This document shows, one piece after another, positions 6,239 through 12,341 of a DNA stretch of 16,414 nt; positions within the stretch are counted from its first letter, which is position 1; each line of letters opens with the position of its first letter. The stretch covers positions 1 to 16,414 of the forward strand of contig NZOF01000161.1 in the NCBI GenBank assembly GCA_002695185.1. Reading direction: 5' to 3'. Below the pieces are notes generated by a model. It saw nothing but the letters and a program-made list of their open reading frames with translations, had not been told where the DNA came from and made no database searches. The stretch is from Erythrobacter sp. (lineage in GTDB: Bacteria > Pseudomonadota > Alphaproteobacteria > Sphingomonadales > Sphingomonadaceae). The translations under genes were made by a program, and so were the position numbers.

Positions 6239-7657
6239 ATGATATCCGGAGTGGAAGGCTTTGTTGCTCTGGCCAAGGGGCTGATAGCGCTGCGTACCAT
6301 CGTGACCAGCGACCTGCTGGTCGATGACCTCGAGGCGGTAGCCGAGCTCGTATCTTCCCGAGACACCGTTGCGGGTCTCGTTTCTCGGACAAGCCTGAAC
6401 CGGCTTTCCAAGAAAATCGCGGACGCGGCCAAAGCAAGTGAGCCACCAACCCGTGGCCGTACCGACGGGCTATCGGATGAGAGAAGGCTCTTCGAACAGG
6501 CGGTGCCTTACGCCCTACGCGCACCCGGTCTCGTCGCGACTGCCTTGGTCGACCCCGATCAAGTCGTCAAGGACATGCTGCAAGAAGTACGGAACTCTCC
6601 TCTGAGACGAGATTGGACCCCGGCCGCGACGAGCTATTTTAAGCGTGTTGTCGGCGCTGCGGTTTGCGCCCTCATGGCCGATGAAGCCACCGTTAAGCAT
6701 GCCCTCCCAGAGATCTTTCGCGCCCTCCTGACGAGTCAGGCGCGCATGGAAGAGAGACTTCGGGAAATGGACCGGAAGGCGGATGAGCATGCCGACGCGT
6801 CTCGTGCACTTCAGAAAGAAATATTGAAGAAACTGGATGAACTACCGTCGAAGATGAGTCCGCAGTTCATCGCAGCCGCAGCAGAGGTGGCCACAGAACG
6901 CGCGCCCCGTAATACCGATCTTGCAATGAATTATGCCCGCGGCTTGATTCGAGTATTCGAGACGCAAAGGGTCGAGCAGTTCATGGACGCCAGGCCGAGG
7001 CAACTGACCTCGCACGGGGATCTCCGACAGGCTCTAGCGGACGCCAAGGACCTTCTGAAACACGCCGTCACCAAGGAAGAGCAAACCGAAGCCCTAAACC
7101 AGATCGCTCTACAACACCTGCTGCTCCTCGATATGGAAGCCGCATCAGGTGCAATCGCGCAGCGGGCAATCCTGAACCGTGGCGGGAGGAGTGAGGCTGA
7201 AGCGCTTCTTGATGAATTCGTTACCTGGTACGAGCGCGGTATCGTCAGCGACAGCGCACTGCACCTGGAAGTGGCTGTCTTGTTAGCCTGGAAAGGGGTC
7301 CACTATTCTTCCAAAGACAATCTGTGGCGGTACATGCTGAATATCGGCGTAAGCTATTTCGCCCTTGCTCAGTCTTGGGGGCCGGTCAATCTCCTGCGTG
7401 CGAAGTCTGCCTTTTATGGGGCTTATGATCTCGTCCCAGAAGACAGCCGTGATCGTAGTCTGATCAAGGCGAATATCGGAGCTATTCACCAGAGCATTGC
7501 CCGAGAAATGGGCTGCCCGGCTGCTCTCGATCTCTCGTATGCATGGTACATAGATGCCATGAAGGAACTCGAGGCGATTGGCGATCCCACCAGCATAAAT
7601 ATCCAGAAAGCCGCCTTCCAAGTGCTGGAGGTGATCCGTAGTAGGGAAAAGCGCTGA
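6239..7657 (+). CDS. Helical protein with central coiled coil and TPR-like C-terminus, function unknown
   Basis: This encodes 472 aa. The start is the only ATG after the upstream in-frame stop at 6200-6202; no strong ribosome site is visible. The predicted structure is almost wholly helical. Residues 1-60 form a hydrophobic/charged helical region. Residues 130-165 (FKRVVGAAVCALMADEATVK and following) vaguely resemble the helical segment that precedes NTPase domains in NACHT/STAND proteins. A charged coiled coil spans about 165-205, and pairs of helices resembling tetratricopeptide repeats lie at about 360-470 (NIGVSYFALAQSWG, ANIGAIHQSIAREMG). There is no P-loop, no nuclease motif and no membrane segment. 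The gene stands alone, at the edge of a region with retron and AbiE genes, so a defence role is possible but only by association. It may be the scaffold or sensor part of a larger lost system. Confidence 0.7.
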   Translation: MISGVEGFVALAKGLIALRTIVTSDLLVDDLEAVAELVSSRDTVAGLVSRTSLNRLSKKIADAAKASEPPTRGRTDGLSDERRLFEQAVPYALRAPGLVATALVDPDQVVKDMLQEVRNSPLRRDWTPAATSYFKRVVGAAVCALMADEATVKHALPEIFRALLTSQARMEERLREMDRKADEHADASRALQKEILKKLDELPSKMSPQFIAAAAEVATERAPRNTDLAMNYARGLIRVFETQRVEQFMDARPRQLTSHGDLRQALADAKDLLKHAVTKEEQTEALNQIALQHLLLLDMEAASGAIAQRAILNRGGRSEAEALLDEFVTWYERGIVSDSALHLEVAVLLAWKGVHYSSKDNLWRYMLNIGVSYFALAQSWGPVNLLRAKSAFYGAYDLVPEDSRDRSLIKANIGAIHQSIAREMGCPAALDLSYAWYIDAMKELEAIGDPTSINIQKAAFQVLEVIRSREKR

Positions 7658-7680
7658 CCACCGATCTCACTGAGTGATGT

Positions 7681-7698
7681 CCAAAACGGTCGTTTTTG
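7681..7698. repeat. Copy 1 of the palindromic repeat bracketing the 162-aa gene
   Basis: CCAAAACGGTCGTTTTTG contains the palindromic core AAAACG-GT-CGTTTT. A nearly identical copy lies about 730 bases downstream at 8414-8432. It begins 24 bases after the stop of the upstream gene. Confidence 0.65.
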
Positions 7699-7860
7699 CC
7701 ACTGTATGCGGACTCACCTGAATGTGCCCGCACCACCCAGGCGAGCTGGTCGTGTTGGGTCTGCGCCTGCGGCAGCTCAGCCTGTTCCAAAAGAAGTCCT
7801 TGCAACACCACGTTTCTGACGGCGTAGTTATGCTACGACAAACTGAATCGGGCAAACGAG

Positions 7861-8349
7861 ATGATCACTGAAGTTCTTGAGCGTACGAGATTAGATGAAA
7901 AGATTATTATTGCTAGTTGGTCTGGGCGAATAGAGTCCCGTAGGGATGACGATTTTCCCGCGCGACTTACCGCAATGAATTTCATGGACGCACTGGGAGA
8001 GAACCTAACCAGGTATCTTCACCAAAAGTATTTTGGAGAACATGGGGAAATAAGATTTACTAAGCTAGTGGCTAGCGCAGATATAGATTATGGATCAATT
8101 AAGTTCGAAAATGGGAAAATTGAGATATCATCAAAGTCCCTTATGGTAATACTAGCTGTACTGGGCGGCATACAGGGCGGAGTTATGAACTACAAAGATG
8201 CTAAAGAAAACATTCAAGAGCTGTCGCAAGATGTGAGATATTTTGTATGCAACTATGCGCCAGAAAATCACTATAAGGTGCTGGAGATGTATTGTCAGCC
8301 TCGGGACGCAGAAGATGTTATTAAAGATTTGGAGAGAACACAGCAATAA
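7861..8349 (+). CDS. Low-GC hypothetical protein with one hydrophobic segment
   Basis: This encodes 162 aa. The ATG is a plausible start, but no strong Shine-Dalgarno is seen (GGGCAAACGAG precedes it). Residues 1-60 are helical with conserved-looking aromatic and charged positions. Residues 62-92 alternate short beta strands (EIRFTKLVASADIDYGSIKF). A single hydrophobic Gly-rich stretch (residues 94-109, LMVILAVLGGIQGGVM) follows, then a polar helix (NYKDAKENIQELSQDVR). It may be a one-span membrane protein or a buried helix. The gene is markedly AT-rich compared with everything around it and is bracketed by two palindromic repeats, suggesting recent acquisition as a unit. The family was not recognised. 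Confidence 0.65.
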   Translation: MITEVLERTRLDEKIIIASWSGRIESRRDDDFPARLTAMNFMDALGENLTRYLHQKYFGEHGEIRFTKLVASADIDYGSIKFENGKIEISSKSLMVILAVLGGIQGGVMNYKDAKENIQELSQDVRYFVCNYAPENHYKVLEMYCQPRDAEDVIKDLERTQQ

Positions 8350-8411
8350 TTGAGTCCGTAGGAAAGTATAACGTCAATTTTAGAATCAGAACATCGTTGG
8401 CTCATACGGAG

Positions 8412-8435
8412 GGCCAAAAACGGTCGTTTTTGGCC
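8412..8435. repeat. Copy 2 of the palindromic repeat, perfect 11-bp arms
   Basis: GGCCAAAAACG and CGTTTTTGGCC form a perfect palindrome around a 2-base centre (GT). It repeats the core found at 7683-7697. It lies 62 bases after the stop of the low-GC gene. Confidence 0.75.
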
Positions 8436-8459
8436 GTGCGCCCTGCCCTGCAAAGGATC

Positions 8460-8553
8460 AAGCGCTTAGCTAGGACAAAAACCCCCGGCAAAACCTCAGC
8501 GGTTTTGGCAGGTTTTTGGCCAGCCGATGAAGGCTGTCCTAGCCGGAGCGCTT
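8460..8553 (-). terminator. Nested inverted repeats, probable terminator of the reverse transcriptase operon
   Basis: The outer arms are AAGCGCT plus GCTAGGACA (8460-8477) and TGTCCTAGC plus AGCGCTT (8535-8553). The middle arms are AAAAACC (8477-8483) and GGTTTTT (8511-8517). The inner hairpin is CAAAACC (8489-8495) with GGTTTTG (8501-8507). Read on the minus strand, the inner hairpin is followed by CCGGGGGTTTTTG, a terminator-like tail just after the gene's stop codon. The symmetry means it could stop transcripts from both directions. Confidence 0.55.
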
Positions 8554-9420
8554 CGCAATTTGCCGCTCTGTCTCATCATGGCCCGCGACAGCAGCTTCGA
8601 CCTTCAGCCGATCCGGCCCTTCAGGCATTTGCTCAAGCGCCTTGCGCAACTGATGACGTTTTTGGTGCTGAACGTTGGGCAGCAGAAGCGCGCCGTCTCG
8701 CAGGATGACCCCAGTTACGGCCACAGGGGTTCCCAATCGCGACTCTTCCTTACTCGCCTTCGTCCGGTGGCCGTGCTTCTGAAGGGTTTGCTTGATGTCC
8801 CAAAGCGTCCGGCCAAGCACAGTCCCACCGGAAAGGGTCACGTCATCGACGTAGACCGTGAGCCGGTTAGCGTCGCGTGCGGCAATTGCCGCGATCTCAT
8901 CCCACATGTCGCGATAGGAGAGAAAGGCGAGGATCGGACTTGCCGGGCTGCCTTGGGGCAAGGTGCCCTCGCGCGTCGTCAGCCAGACCAGTATCGCCAC
9001 AACGTCAGGCGGGCAGCGCAGGACTTTTCCAAAGAACCAGGCCGCTTTGGCAGCCGTGCAGCTCGGGTAAAAGTCTTCAATGTCAATGAGACGATGCGCA
9101 GGCGCGTCCCGATGGACCGCAGCGTTGTCGATGTTCGACCGCCCCCGAACAGGCGACATCAGGTAAGGAGGAGCTTCCACCCTCATCAGAAGCTCGCTCA
9201 GGCGCGCCTGAATGCGCTTCAGGTCGTAGCGCGGCGCGTAGACGATCCGCACGCCACCGCTCTTCTTGGCTTTTTCCATTCGGAAGTAGAGGGACTCCGC
9301 CGCTTTCAGCTCCGCAAGCTTGGTCGGAGTGGTCTGAAGGAGCCGGAGTAACTTCTTCTTGGTCCCGCAGCGATACAGCGCGCACTGGTCGATCGCATAG
9401 CTCTTGTCACGGCGGGCCAT
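8539..9420 (-). CDS. Retron-type reverse transcriptase
   Basis: This encodes 293 aa. By family it makes a multicopy single-stranded DNA from a partner RNA, usually as part of an anti-phage system. Visible motifs in order: RSNIDNAAVH (residues 94-103) with the retron-specific NAxxH; the first catalytic aspartate in LIDIEDFYPSC (D113); LPQGSPASP (154-162); the YVDD box (190-193) in TVYVDDVTLSG; and VTG (235-237) in AVTGVILRDG, the other retron hallmark. Length fits a stand-alone retron RT with no fused domain; the tail is somewhat short. The ATG at 9420 comes one base after the stop of the XRE gene, with AGGA upstream, so the two are translationally linked. It follows a 57-aa peptide gene and a structured RNA candidate on the same strand. 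A bacterial group II intron or Abi-type RT is less likely given NAxxH and VTG. Confidence 0.88.
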   Translation of the reverse strand: MARRDKSYAIDQCALYRCGTKKKLLRLLQTTPTKLAELKAAESLYFRMEKAKKSGGVRIVYAPRYDLKRIQARLSELLMRVEAPPYLMSPVRGRSNIDNAAVHRDAPAHRLIDIEDFYPSCTAAKAAWFFGKVLRCPPDVVAILVWLTTREGTLPQGSPASPILAFLSYRDMWDEIAAIAARDANRLTVYVDDVTLSGGTVLGRTLWDIKQTLQKHGHRTKASKEESRLGTPVAVTGVILRDGALLLPNVQHQKRHQLRKALEQMPEGPDRLKVEAAVAGHDETERQIAKRSG

Positions 9421-9421
9421 G

Positions 9422-9745
9422 TCAGGATTTTTCCTGGCGACGTTCGATGATCCGAAGGAAATCGAGAACCTTGTCGGCGATCACGCCGCGGGCGCGGTCA
9501 ATCGCCTTCGGAGTCGTGCCGGAGGATAGTTGTTCATCAAAGAACCAGATCGAGCTGACCGGCAGGTCGAACACCTCCGCATATTTTGCAACGAGGTCCT
9601 GGCTGGGTGTCTTCGCGCCCCGCTCGATATCCGACAGGTGAGATTGAGAGATGCCCAGCTCCTCTGCCAGATCGACTTGCTTCCGGTCATGAAAAACGCG
9701 GATCAGTCTAAGGGCTTCACCAAGCATTGCGTTTCTGTCTCCCAT
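9422..9745 (-). CDS. XRE-family helix-turn-helix protein of the retron operon
   Basis: This encodes 107 aa from the ATG at 9745. A second ATG at 9727 (MLGEALRLIRVFHDRK) has the better ribosome site, GGGAG, and may be the true start (101 aa). Residues 12-65 are a clear Cro/CI-type domain: KQVDLAEELGISQSHLSDIE with the recognition helix in SQSHLSDIERG, then TPSQDLVAKYAEVFDLP. The C-terminal 40 residues are charged helix. It lies between the small peptide gene (24-base gap) and the RT gene (1-base gap). HTH proteins accompany some retron classes and may act as repressor, antitoxin or effector; which applies here cannot be told from sequence. Confidence 0.85.
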   Translation of the reverse strand: MGDRNAMLGEALRLIRVFHDRKQVDLAEELGISQSHLSDIERGAKTPSQDLVAKYAEVFDLPVSSIWFFDEQLSSGTTPKAIDRARGVIADKVLDFLRIIERRQEKS

Positions 9746-9769
9746 TCATCAGGCATTCAGGACGCGCGG

Positions 9770-9943
9770 TTAGCTGGAGGCTCCCCCGATTGCCCAGGCG
9801 ATCAGGCGAAGTGCCTTGTCGATCACCCAGACAGCCCAGAGGACTATCTTCAGCAGGCGCGGCCCCCACACCTTCCAGAAGGAAGGCTTCTGCGGGGAGG
9901 CGCGTGTCCCGCGCGGATCGGTCTCGTTGGTTTCATAGGACAT
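9770..9943 (-). CDS. 57-aa cationic amphipathic Trp-rich peptide, first gene of the retron operon
   Basis: A small open frame with a near-perfect ribosome site (GGAGG 5 bases before the ATG at 9943-9941). It begins MSYETNETDPRGTRASPQKP, a polar disordered head, followed by a helix with Trp and Leu alternating with Lys/Arg (FWKVWGPRLLKIVLWAVWV, then IDKALRLIAWAIGGASS). The helix of about 34 residues carries several Trp and both positive and negative charges, so it looks membrane-active rather than a simple transmembrane anchor. The stop is 24 bases before the XRE gene. I infer a toxin-like effector or membrane partner of the retron; it could also be a harmless small membrane protein. No family recognised. 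Confidence 0.65.
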   Translation of the reverse strand: MSYETNETDPRGTRASPQKPSFWKVWGPRLLKIVLWAVWVIDKALRLIAWAIGGASS

Positions 9944-9958
9944 TGCGTCCTCCTTCTG

Positions 9959-10178
9959 TTGGCCTCGAACGCGGGATTGCGCCGAGGGCCTTCTCCAACA
10001 GTCGGTTCGGAGAGACCTCTCCTTGATCCATCATGCGGCCCCCCGGGGCCTTCCCGGGGGGCCGCCCCCTCCCGGCGACACGGCGGCCGTCTGGGGGTAG
10101 GCGGTAGAGGGGACGAACCCCTCCGCGAGCCAGAAAGCTGACCCAAGATATGAAGGCGTTGTTCCGAGCCGAGGCCAA
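9959..10178 (-). ncRNA. Candidate retron msr-msd RNA
   Basis: The region lies directly upstream of the retron operon on the same strand and has no gene of its own. Terminal arms TTGGCCTCG (minus strand, 10178-10170) and CGAGGCCAA (9967-9959) pair over 9 bp and could be the a1/a2 repeats. Inside are a GAGGGG/CCCCTC hairpin with a 5-base loop (10107-10123), a very stable 13-bp GC hairpin (10035-10065) that could be the msd stem, and GGAGAG/CTCTCC (10009-10022). A promoter-like sequence ends about 24 bases before a1. The exact msr/msd boundaries and the branching G are not assigned. Confidence 0.5.
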
Positions 10179-10201
10179 GGCCCCGGTGTTCCAACAAATC
10201 A

Positions 10202-10230
10202 GATATAGGAAATCACAATTGGCGATGCAA
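10202..10230 (-). promoter_or_regulatory. Possible promoter of the retron RNA/operon
   Basis: On the minus strand, TTGCAT (10230-10225) and TATATC (10207-10202) are separated by 17 bases, a weak match to sigma-70 boxes. Transcription would start near 10195, shortly before the candidate a1 arm. Support is positional and partial. Confidence 0.3.
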
Positions 10231-10293
10231 TATCGCCTGTAGCGATTTTTTTGGCGCCTCTATCTGGACAAAATACTGCGTTTCTGTCCAGAT
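10221..10293. other. Inverted repeats before the recombinase gene, possible res/operator site
   Basis: GGCGAT (10221-10226) and ATCGCC (10232-10237) form one inverted repeat. ATCTGGACA (10262-10270) and TGTCCAGAT (10285-10293) form a second, perfect 9-bp pair with 14-base spacing that ends 6 bases before the recombinase ATG. Resolvase genes are often preceded by their own recombination site, which doubles as operator. A run of seven T after the first repeat could instead make it a terminator. Confidence 0.45.
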
Positions 10294-10299
10294 CGCCGC

Positions 10300-10839
10300 A
10301 TGATAATTGGATATGCCCGCGTCAGCACAGACGAACAGAATCTTGATGCCCAGACCGATGCTCTGAAGGCAGCCGGAGCTGCCAGGTTGTTCGCCGACCG
10401 GATCAGCGGATCGAAGCGCGAGCGGCCCGAGCTGGACAAGATGCTGGACCAGATCCGCGACGGCGACGTTGTGACCGTCACCAAATACGACCGCCTAGCA
10501 CGGTCTCTTAAAGACCTTCTGGAGATCGTTGAGACGATCCGCGCGCGCGGCGCCGGCTTCAGGTCGCTGGCCGAGGACATCGACACTACGACGCCGGCCG
10601 GCCGTCTGGTGTTTCATGTCTTCGCCTCCATCGCTCAGTTCGAGCGTGAGCGCATCTCAGAGCGCACCAAGGAGGGGCTGGAGGCCGCGAAGAAGCGCGG
10701 CAGGGTCGGAGGCCGCCCCCCTGCCCTCTCAGCCGTTCAGCGCGACGAGGTGCGCCGCATGCGGGACGAGGAAGGCCGTCGCTTGTGTGAGATTGCCCAG
10801 ATCTTCCGTGTGAGTGTCAAAACGATAAGGCGATGCTAA
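10300..10839 (+). CDS. Serine recombinase (resolvase/invertase family)
   Basis: This encodes 179 aa. The N-terminal catalytic domain starts MIIGYARVSTDEQNLDAQ with the nucleophile S9 and the paired arginine R7. KYDRLARSLKDLL (62-74) gives further active-site arginines R65 and R68. FASIAQFERERISERTKEGL (108-127) is the long E helix. The C-terminal DNA-binding helix-turn-helix (LCEIAQIFRVSVKTIRRC) ends slightly early compared with Tn3-type resolvases, whose recognition helix is followed by several residues. On a plasmid it probably resolves multimers or is left from a transposon; no transposase or terminal repeats were found. The inverted repeats just upstream may be its site of action. It is divergent from the retron operon. 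Confidence 0.9.
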   Translation: MIIGYARVSTDEQNLDAQTDALKAAGAARLFADRISGSKRERPELDKMLDQIRDGDVVTVTKYDRLARSLKDLLEIVETIRARGAGFRSLAEDIDTTTPAGRLVFHVFASIAQFERERISERTKEGLEAAKKRGRVGGRPPALSAVQRDEVRRMRDEEGRRLCEIAQIFRVSVKTIRRC

Positions 10840-10847
10840 TTCTGCCT

Positions 10848-10892
10848 GCTATCGTCTATAAGACGTCCTAAGGACGTCTTATAGACGATAGC
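10848..10892. repeat. Perfect palindrome P1 (21-bp arms, TAA centre) upstream of abiEi promoter
   Basis: The arms at 10848-10868 and 10872-10892 are exact reverse complements around TAA. The inner part reads GACGTCC-TAA-GGACGTC, the same core as palindrome P2. It lies 8 bases after the recombinase stop codon and 26 bases before the -35 box. There is no T-run on either side. It is likely an operator rather than a terminator. Confidence 0.85.
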
Positions 10893-10918
10893 GTATAACT
10901 TTCTCACTGTCAAGGCGC

Positions 10919-10946
10919 TTGACGGGGTTACTTCAAATCGTATAAT
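10919..10946 (+). promoter_or_regulatory. Strong sigma-70-like promoter of the abiE locus
   Basis: TTGACG (10919-10924) and TATAAT (10941-10946) with a 16-base spacer give five of six and six of six consensus matches. The predicted start of transcription is near 10953, inside palindrome P2, so the mRNA would begin with that hairpin. Confidence 0.75.
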
Positions 10947-10950
10947 CATG

Positions 10951-10997
10951 CATAAGCATGTATATAACGTCCTGAGGACGTTATATACATGCTTATG
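10951..10997. repeat. Perfect palindrome P2 (22-bp arms, TGA centre) over the abiE transcription start
   Basis: The arms at 10951-10972 and 10976-10997 are exact reverse complements around TGA. The core AACGTCC-TGA-GGACGTT matches P1. It ends 7 bases before the abiEi ATG and overlaps the predicted transcription start. AbiEi antitoxins are known to repress their own promoter by binding two inverted repeats, which fits P1 and P2. Confidence 0.85.
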
Positions 10998-11004
10998 GTG
11001 ATAT

Positions 11005-11943
11005 ATGTCTGAAAGATTAGCTCCATTCCAAGATAGAAAGCGGATGACGCGCCTTGGCGAAGCCTTAGCGCGGCAGCTTTCGTCATCGTCTAAGCCATTG
11101 ATGGGAAGCTACGACATCTTCCTGCACCTATGGAGAATATACGAGGCCGGCAACGTAAAGTATCTCCGTGGCAACCGACCCAGCCAAGATGTTTTTCAGC
11201 GTACGCGGGCTTTGCTCCGCAGCGAAGGCGTGATCCGAAAGGACGGCGACTATCCCAGGATGTGGCGTATCATGGCGGTGTCCGATGGCCCTGCGGATGA
11301 GATCGTCTGTGTGGCAGATCAGAGCTGCTATATCTCGCACCTTTCAGCGATGCAAAGATACGGCCTTACCGACCGCCGTCCGGAGGCACTTTTCCTCACA
11401 CTGCCTACAGCGGCTGAGGCGAAACGGATGCTGGAAAAGCGGCGTCGGGAAGACTTTGGGGTCGTTCTTGACGAGGACGTCTACATTGAGCCCTTACATG
11501 CCACGCATCATCCGCGCAGAGTACGTGGTCGTCTCATTAATTCCGTATCTACTAGGTATTTTGGCGAATGGAGACAGATCAGAGGTTCGTTCGCCCGCGT
11601 CGGAACTGTTGGGCAGACCTTTCTGGACATGCTAGAAGCCCCTGATCGCTGTGGCGGCATGCTTCACGTGCTTGCAACCTGGGAAGAGCATGCGCGGACA
11701 TATCTTGATGAAATCATTACTCGCATCTGCAACAAGAAGTTCGCAACCGGTACAGACGCCAAGACATCTACGACCTGGATGCACTGCTCAGTAGGTTCGA
11801 TCTCGACGGTGAAGAAAAGAAGCGCCTACTCTCGATTCTCTTGGAGAAGTGCGCGGCAAGAAACATCAAACCGGACGCAACGTCTCTTTCGCAGCCCGAG
11901 ATTATTCGGCGAGCTAAGGAGGAGTGGGAAAGCCTTGGCTTAG
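11005..11943 (+). pseudogene. abiEi: AbiEi-like antitoxin, C-terminus lost by deletion
   Basis: The frame gives 312 aa, but only about the first 239 residues are AbiEi-like. These comprise a winged-helix-like N-terminal part ([20 protein letters not shown], later [20 protein letters not shown]) and the antitoxin domain with [20 protein letters not shown] and [20 protein letters not shown], then [13 protein letters not shown]. From about 11721 on the reading is Ser/Arg-rich nonsense, because the underlying DNA encodes the tail of the toxin AbiEii in another frame. A deletion has therefore removed the end of abiEi and the start of abiEii. In the intact system AbiEi represses the operon and counteracts the AbiEii nucleotidyltransferase. 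The N-terminal DNA-binding part, the promoter and both palindromes remain, so repression may persist. Confidence 0.8.
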
Positions 11944-12020
11944 AGATAGAAGCAGTACCAGATTTTGATGAGTGTTTTTCGCGTGTTGATGCGTTCTACA
12001 GATCATTGCCTTGGGAATGA
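11721..12020 (+). pseudogene. abiEii: AbiEii toxin remnant, C-terminal ~100 codons only
   Basis: In the frame beginning at 11721 the DNA reads [19 protein letters not shown], then [20 protein letters not shown] and VPDFDECFSRVDAFYRSLPW, ending at TGA 12018-12020. These are the typical C-terminal blocks of AbiEii/AbiGii nucleotidyltransferase toxins (RNRRQDxYDL; DFDE...FYRSLPW). The N-terminal nucleotidyltransferase domain (GS...D-x-D) is absent; an in-frame stop at 11709-11711 closes the frame upstream. No start codon or ribosome site serves it, so the toxin is dead. Confidence 0.82.
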
Positions 12021-12083
12021 TCCCTGATCAGTTGTGTGACAACACCTTACGTAGAAATACTAGGATCATAGGATGCTGCGAAG

Positions 12084-12341
12084 CTAGACCTTTCCGTGGC
12101 GCTTCTCCAGCAGCTCTAGGGCTTCGGCCAAAAGCTCCGGCACCTTTCTTCGCGTGCGGATCGCCAGCATCTCGTATCCATCGGCAACGCCGCGCGTCAC
12201 CCGCTTGTTGAACTGGACCTTCTCATCCTCAGCAACTTGGGTGAATTTCTCTCCCCTGCCTGCCTTGGGCATCTCCGGCGCTTGTTCAGTAGCTTCGCTT
12301 CGGCGGCGTGGCGGTTCTGCGATCTGTAGTCCTTTTGCCAT
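12084..12341 (-). CDS. Small ribbon-helix-helix partition protein (ParA partner)
   Basis: This encodes 85 aa. The ATG at 12341 shares one base with the parA stop (TAATG), so translation is coupled. The first 35 residues are charged and disordered (MAKGLQIAEPPRRRSEATEQ). The C-terminal half follows the ribbon-helix-helix pattern: strand VQFNKRV, helix ADGYEMLAIRTRR, then VPELLAEALELLEKRHG. In small Ib-type partition systems such proteins (ParG-like) bind the centromere, stimulate ParA ATPase and repress the operon. The periodic CTAG repeats before parA are the likely binding site. Confidence 0.75.
   Translation of the reverse strand: MAKGLQIAEPPRRRSEATEQAPEMPKAGRGEKFTQVAEDEKVQFNKRVTRGVADGYEMLAIRTRRKVPELLAEALELLEKRHGKV

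Noticed and set aside
8460..8553. Integron attC site
   Set aside because: No GTTRRRY/RYYYAAC core sites are present and no integrase is nearby.
8527..9351. Plus-strand open frame opposite the reverse transcriptase
   Set aside because: It mirrors the RT coding strand; the minus-strand product carries the complete motif set of a retron RT.
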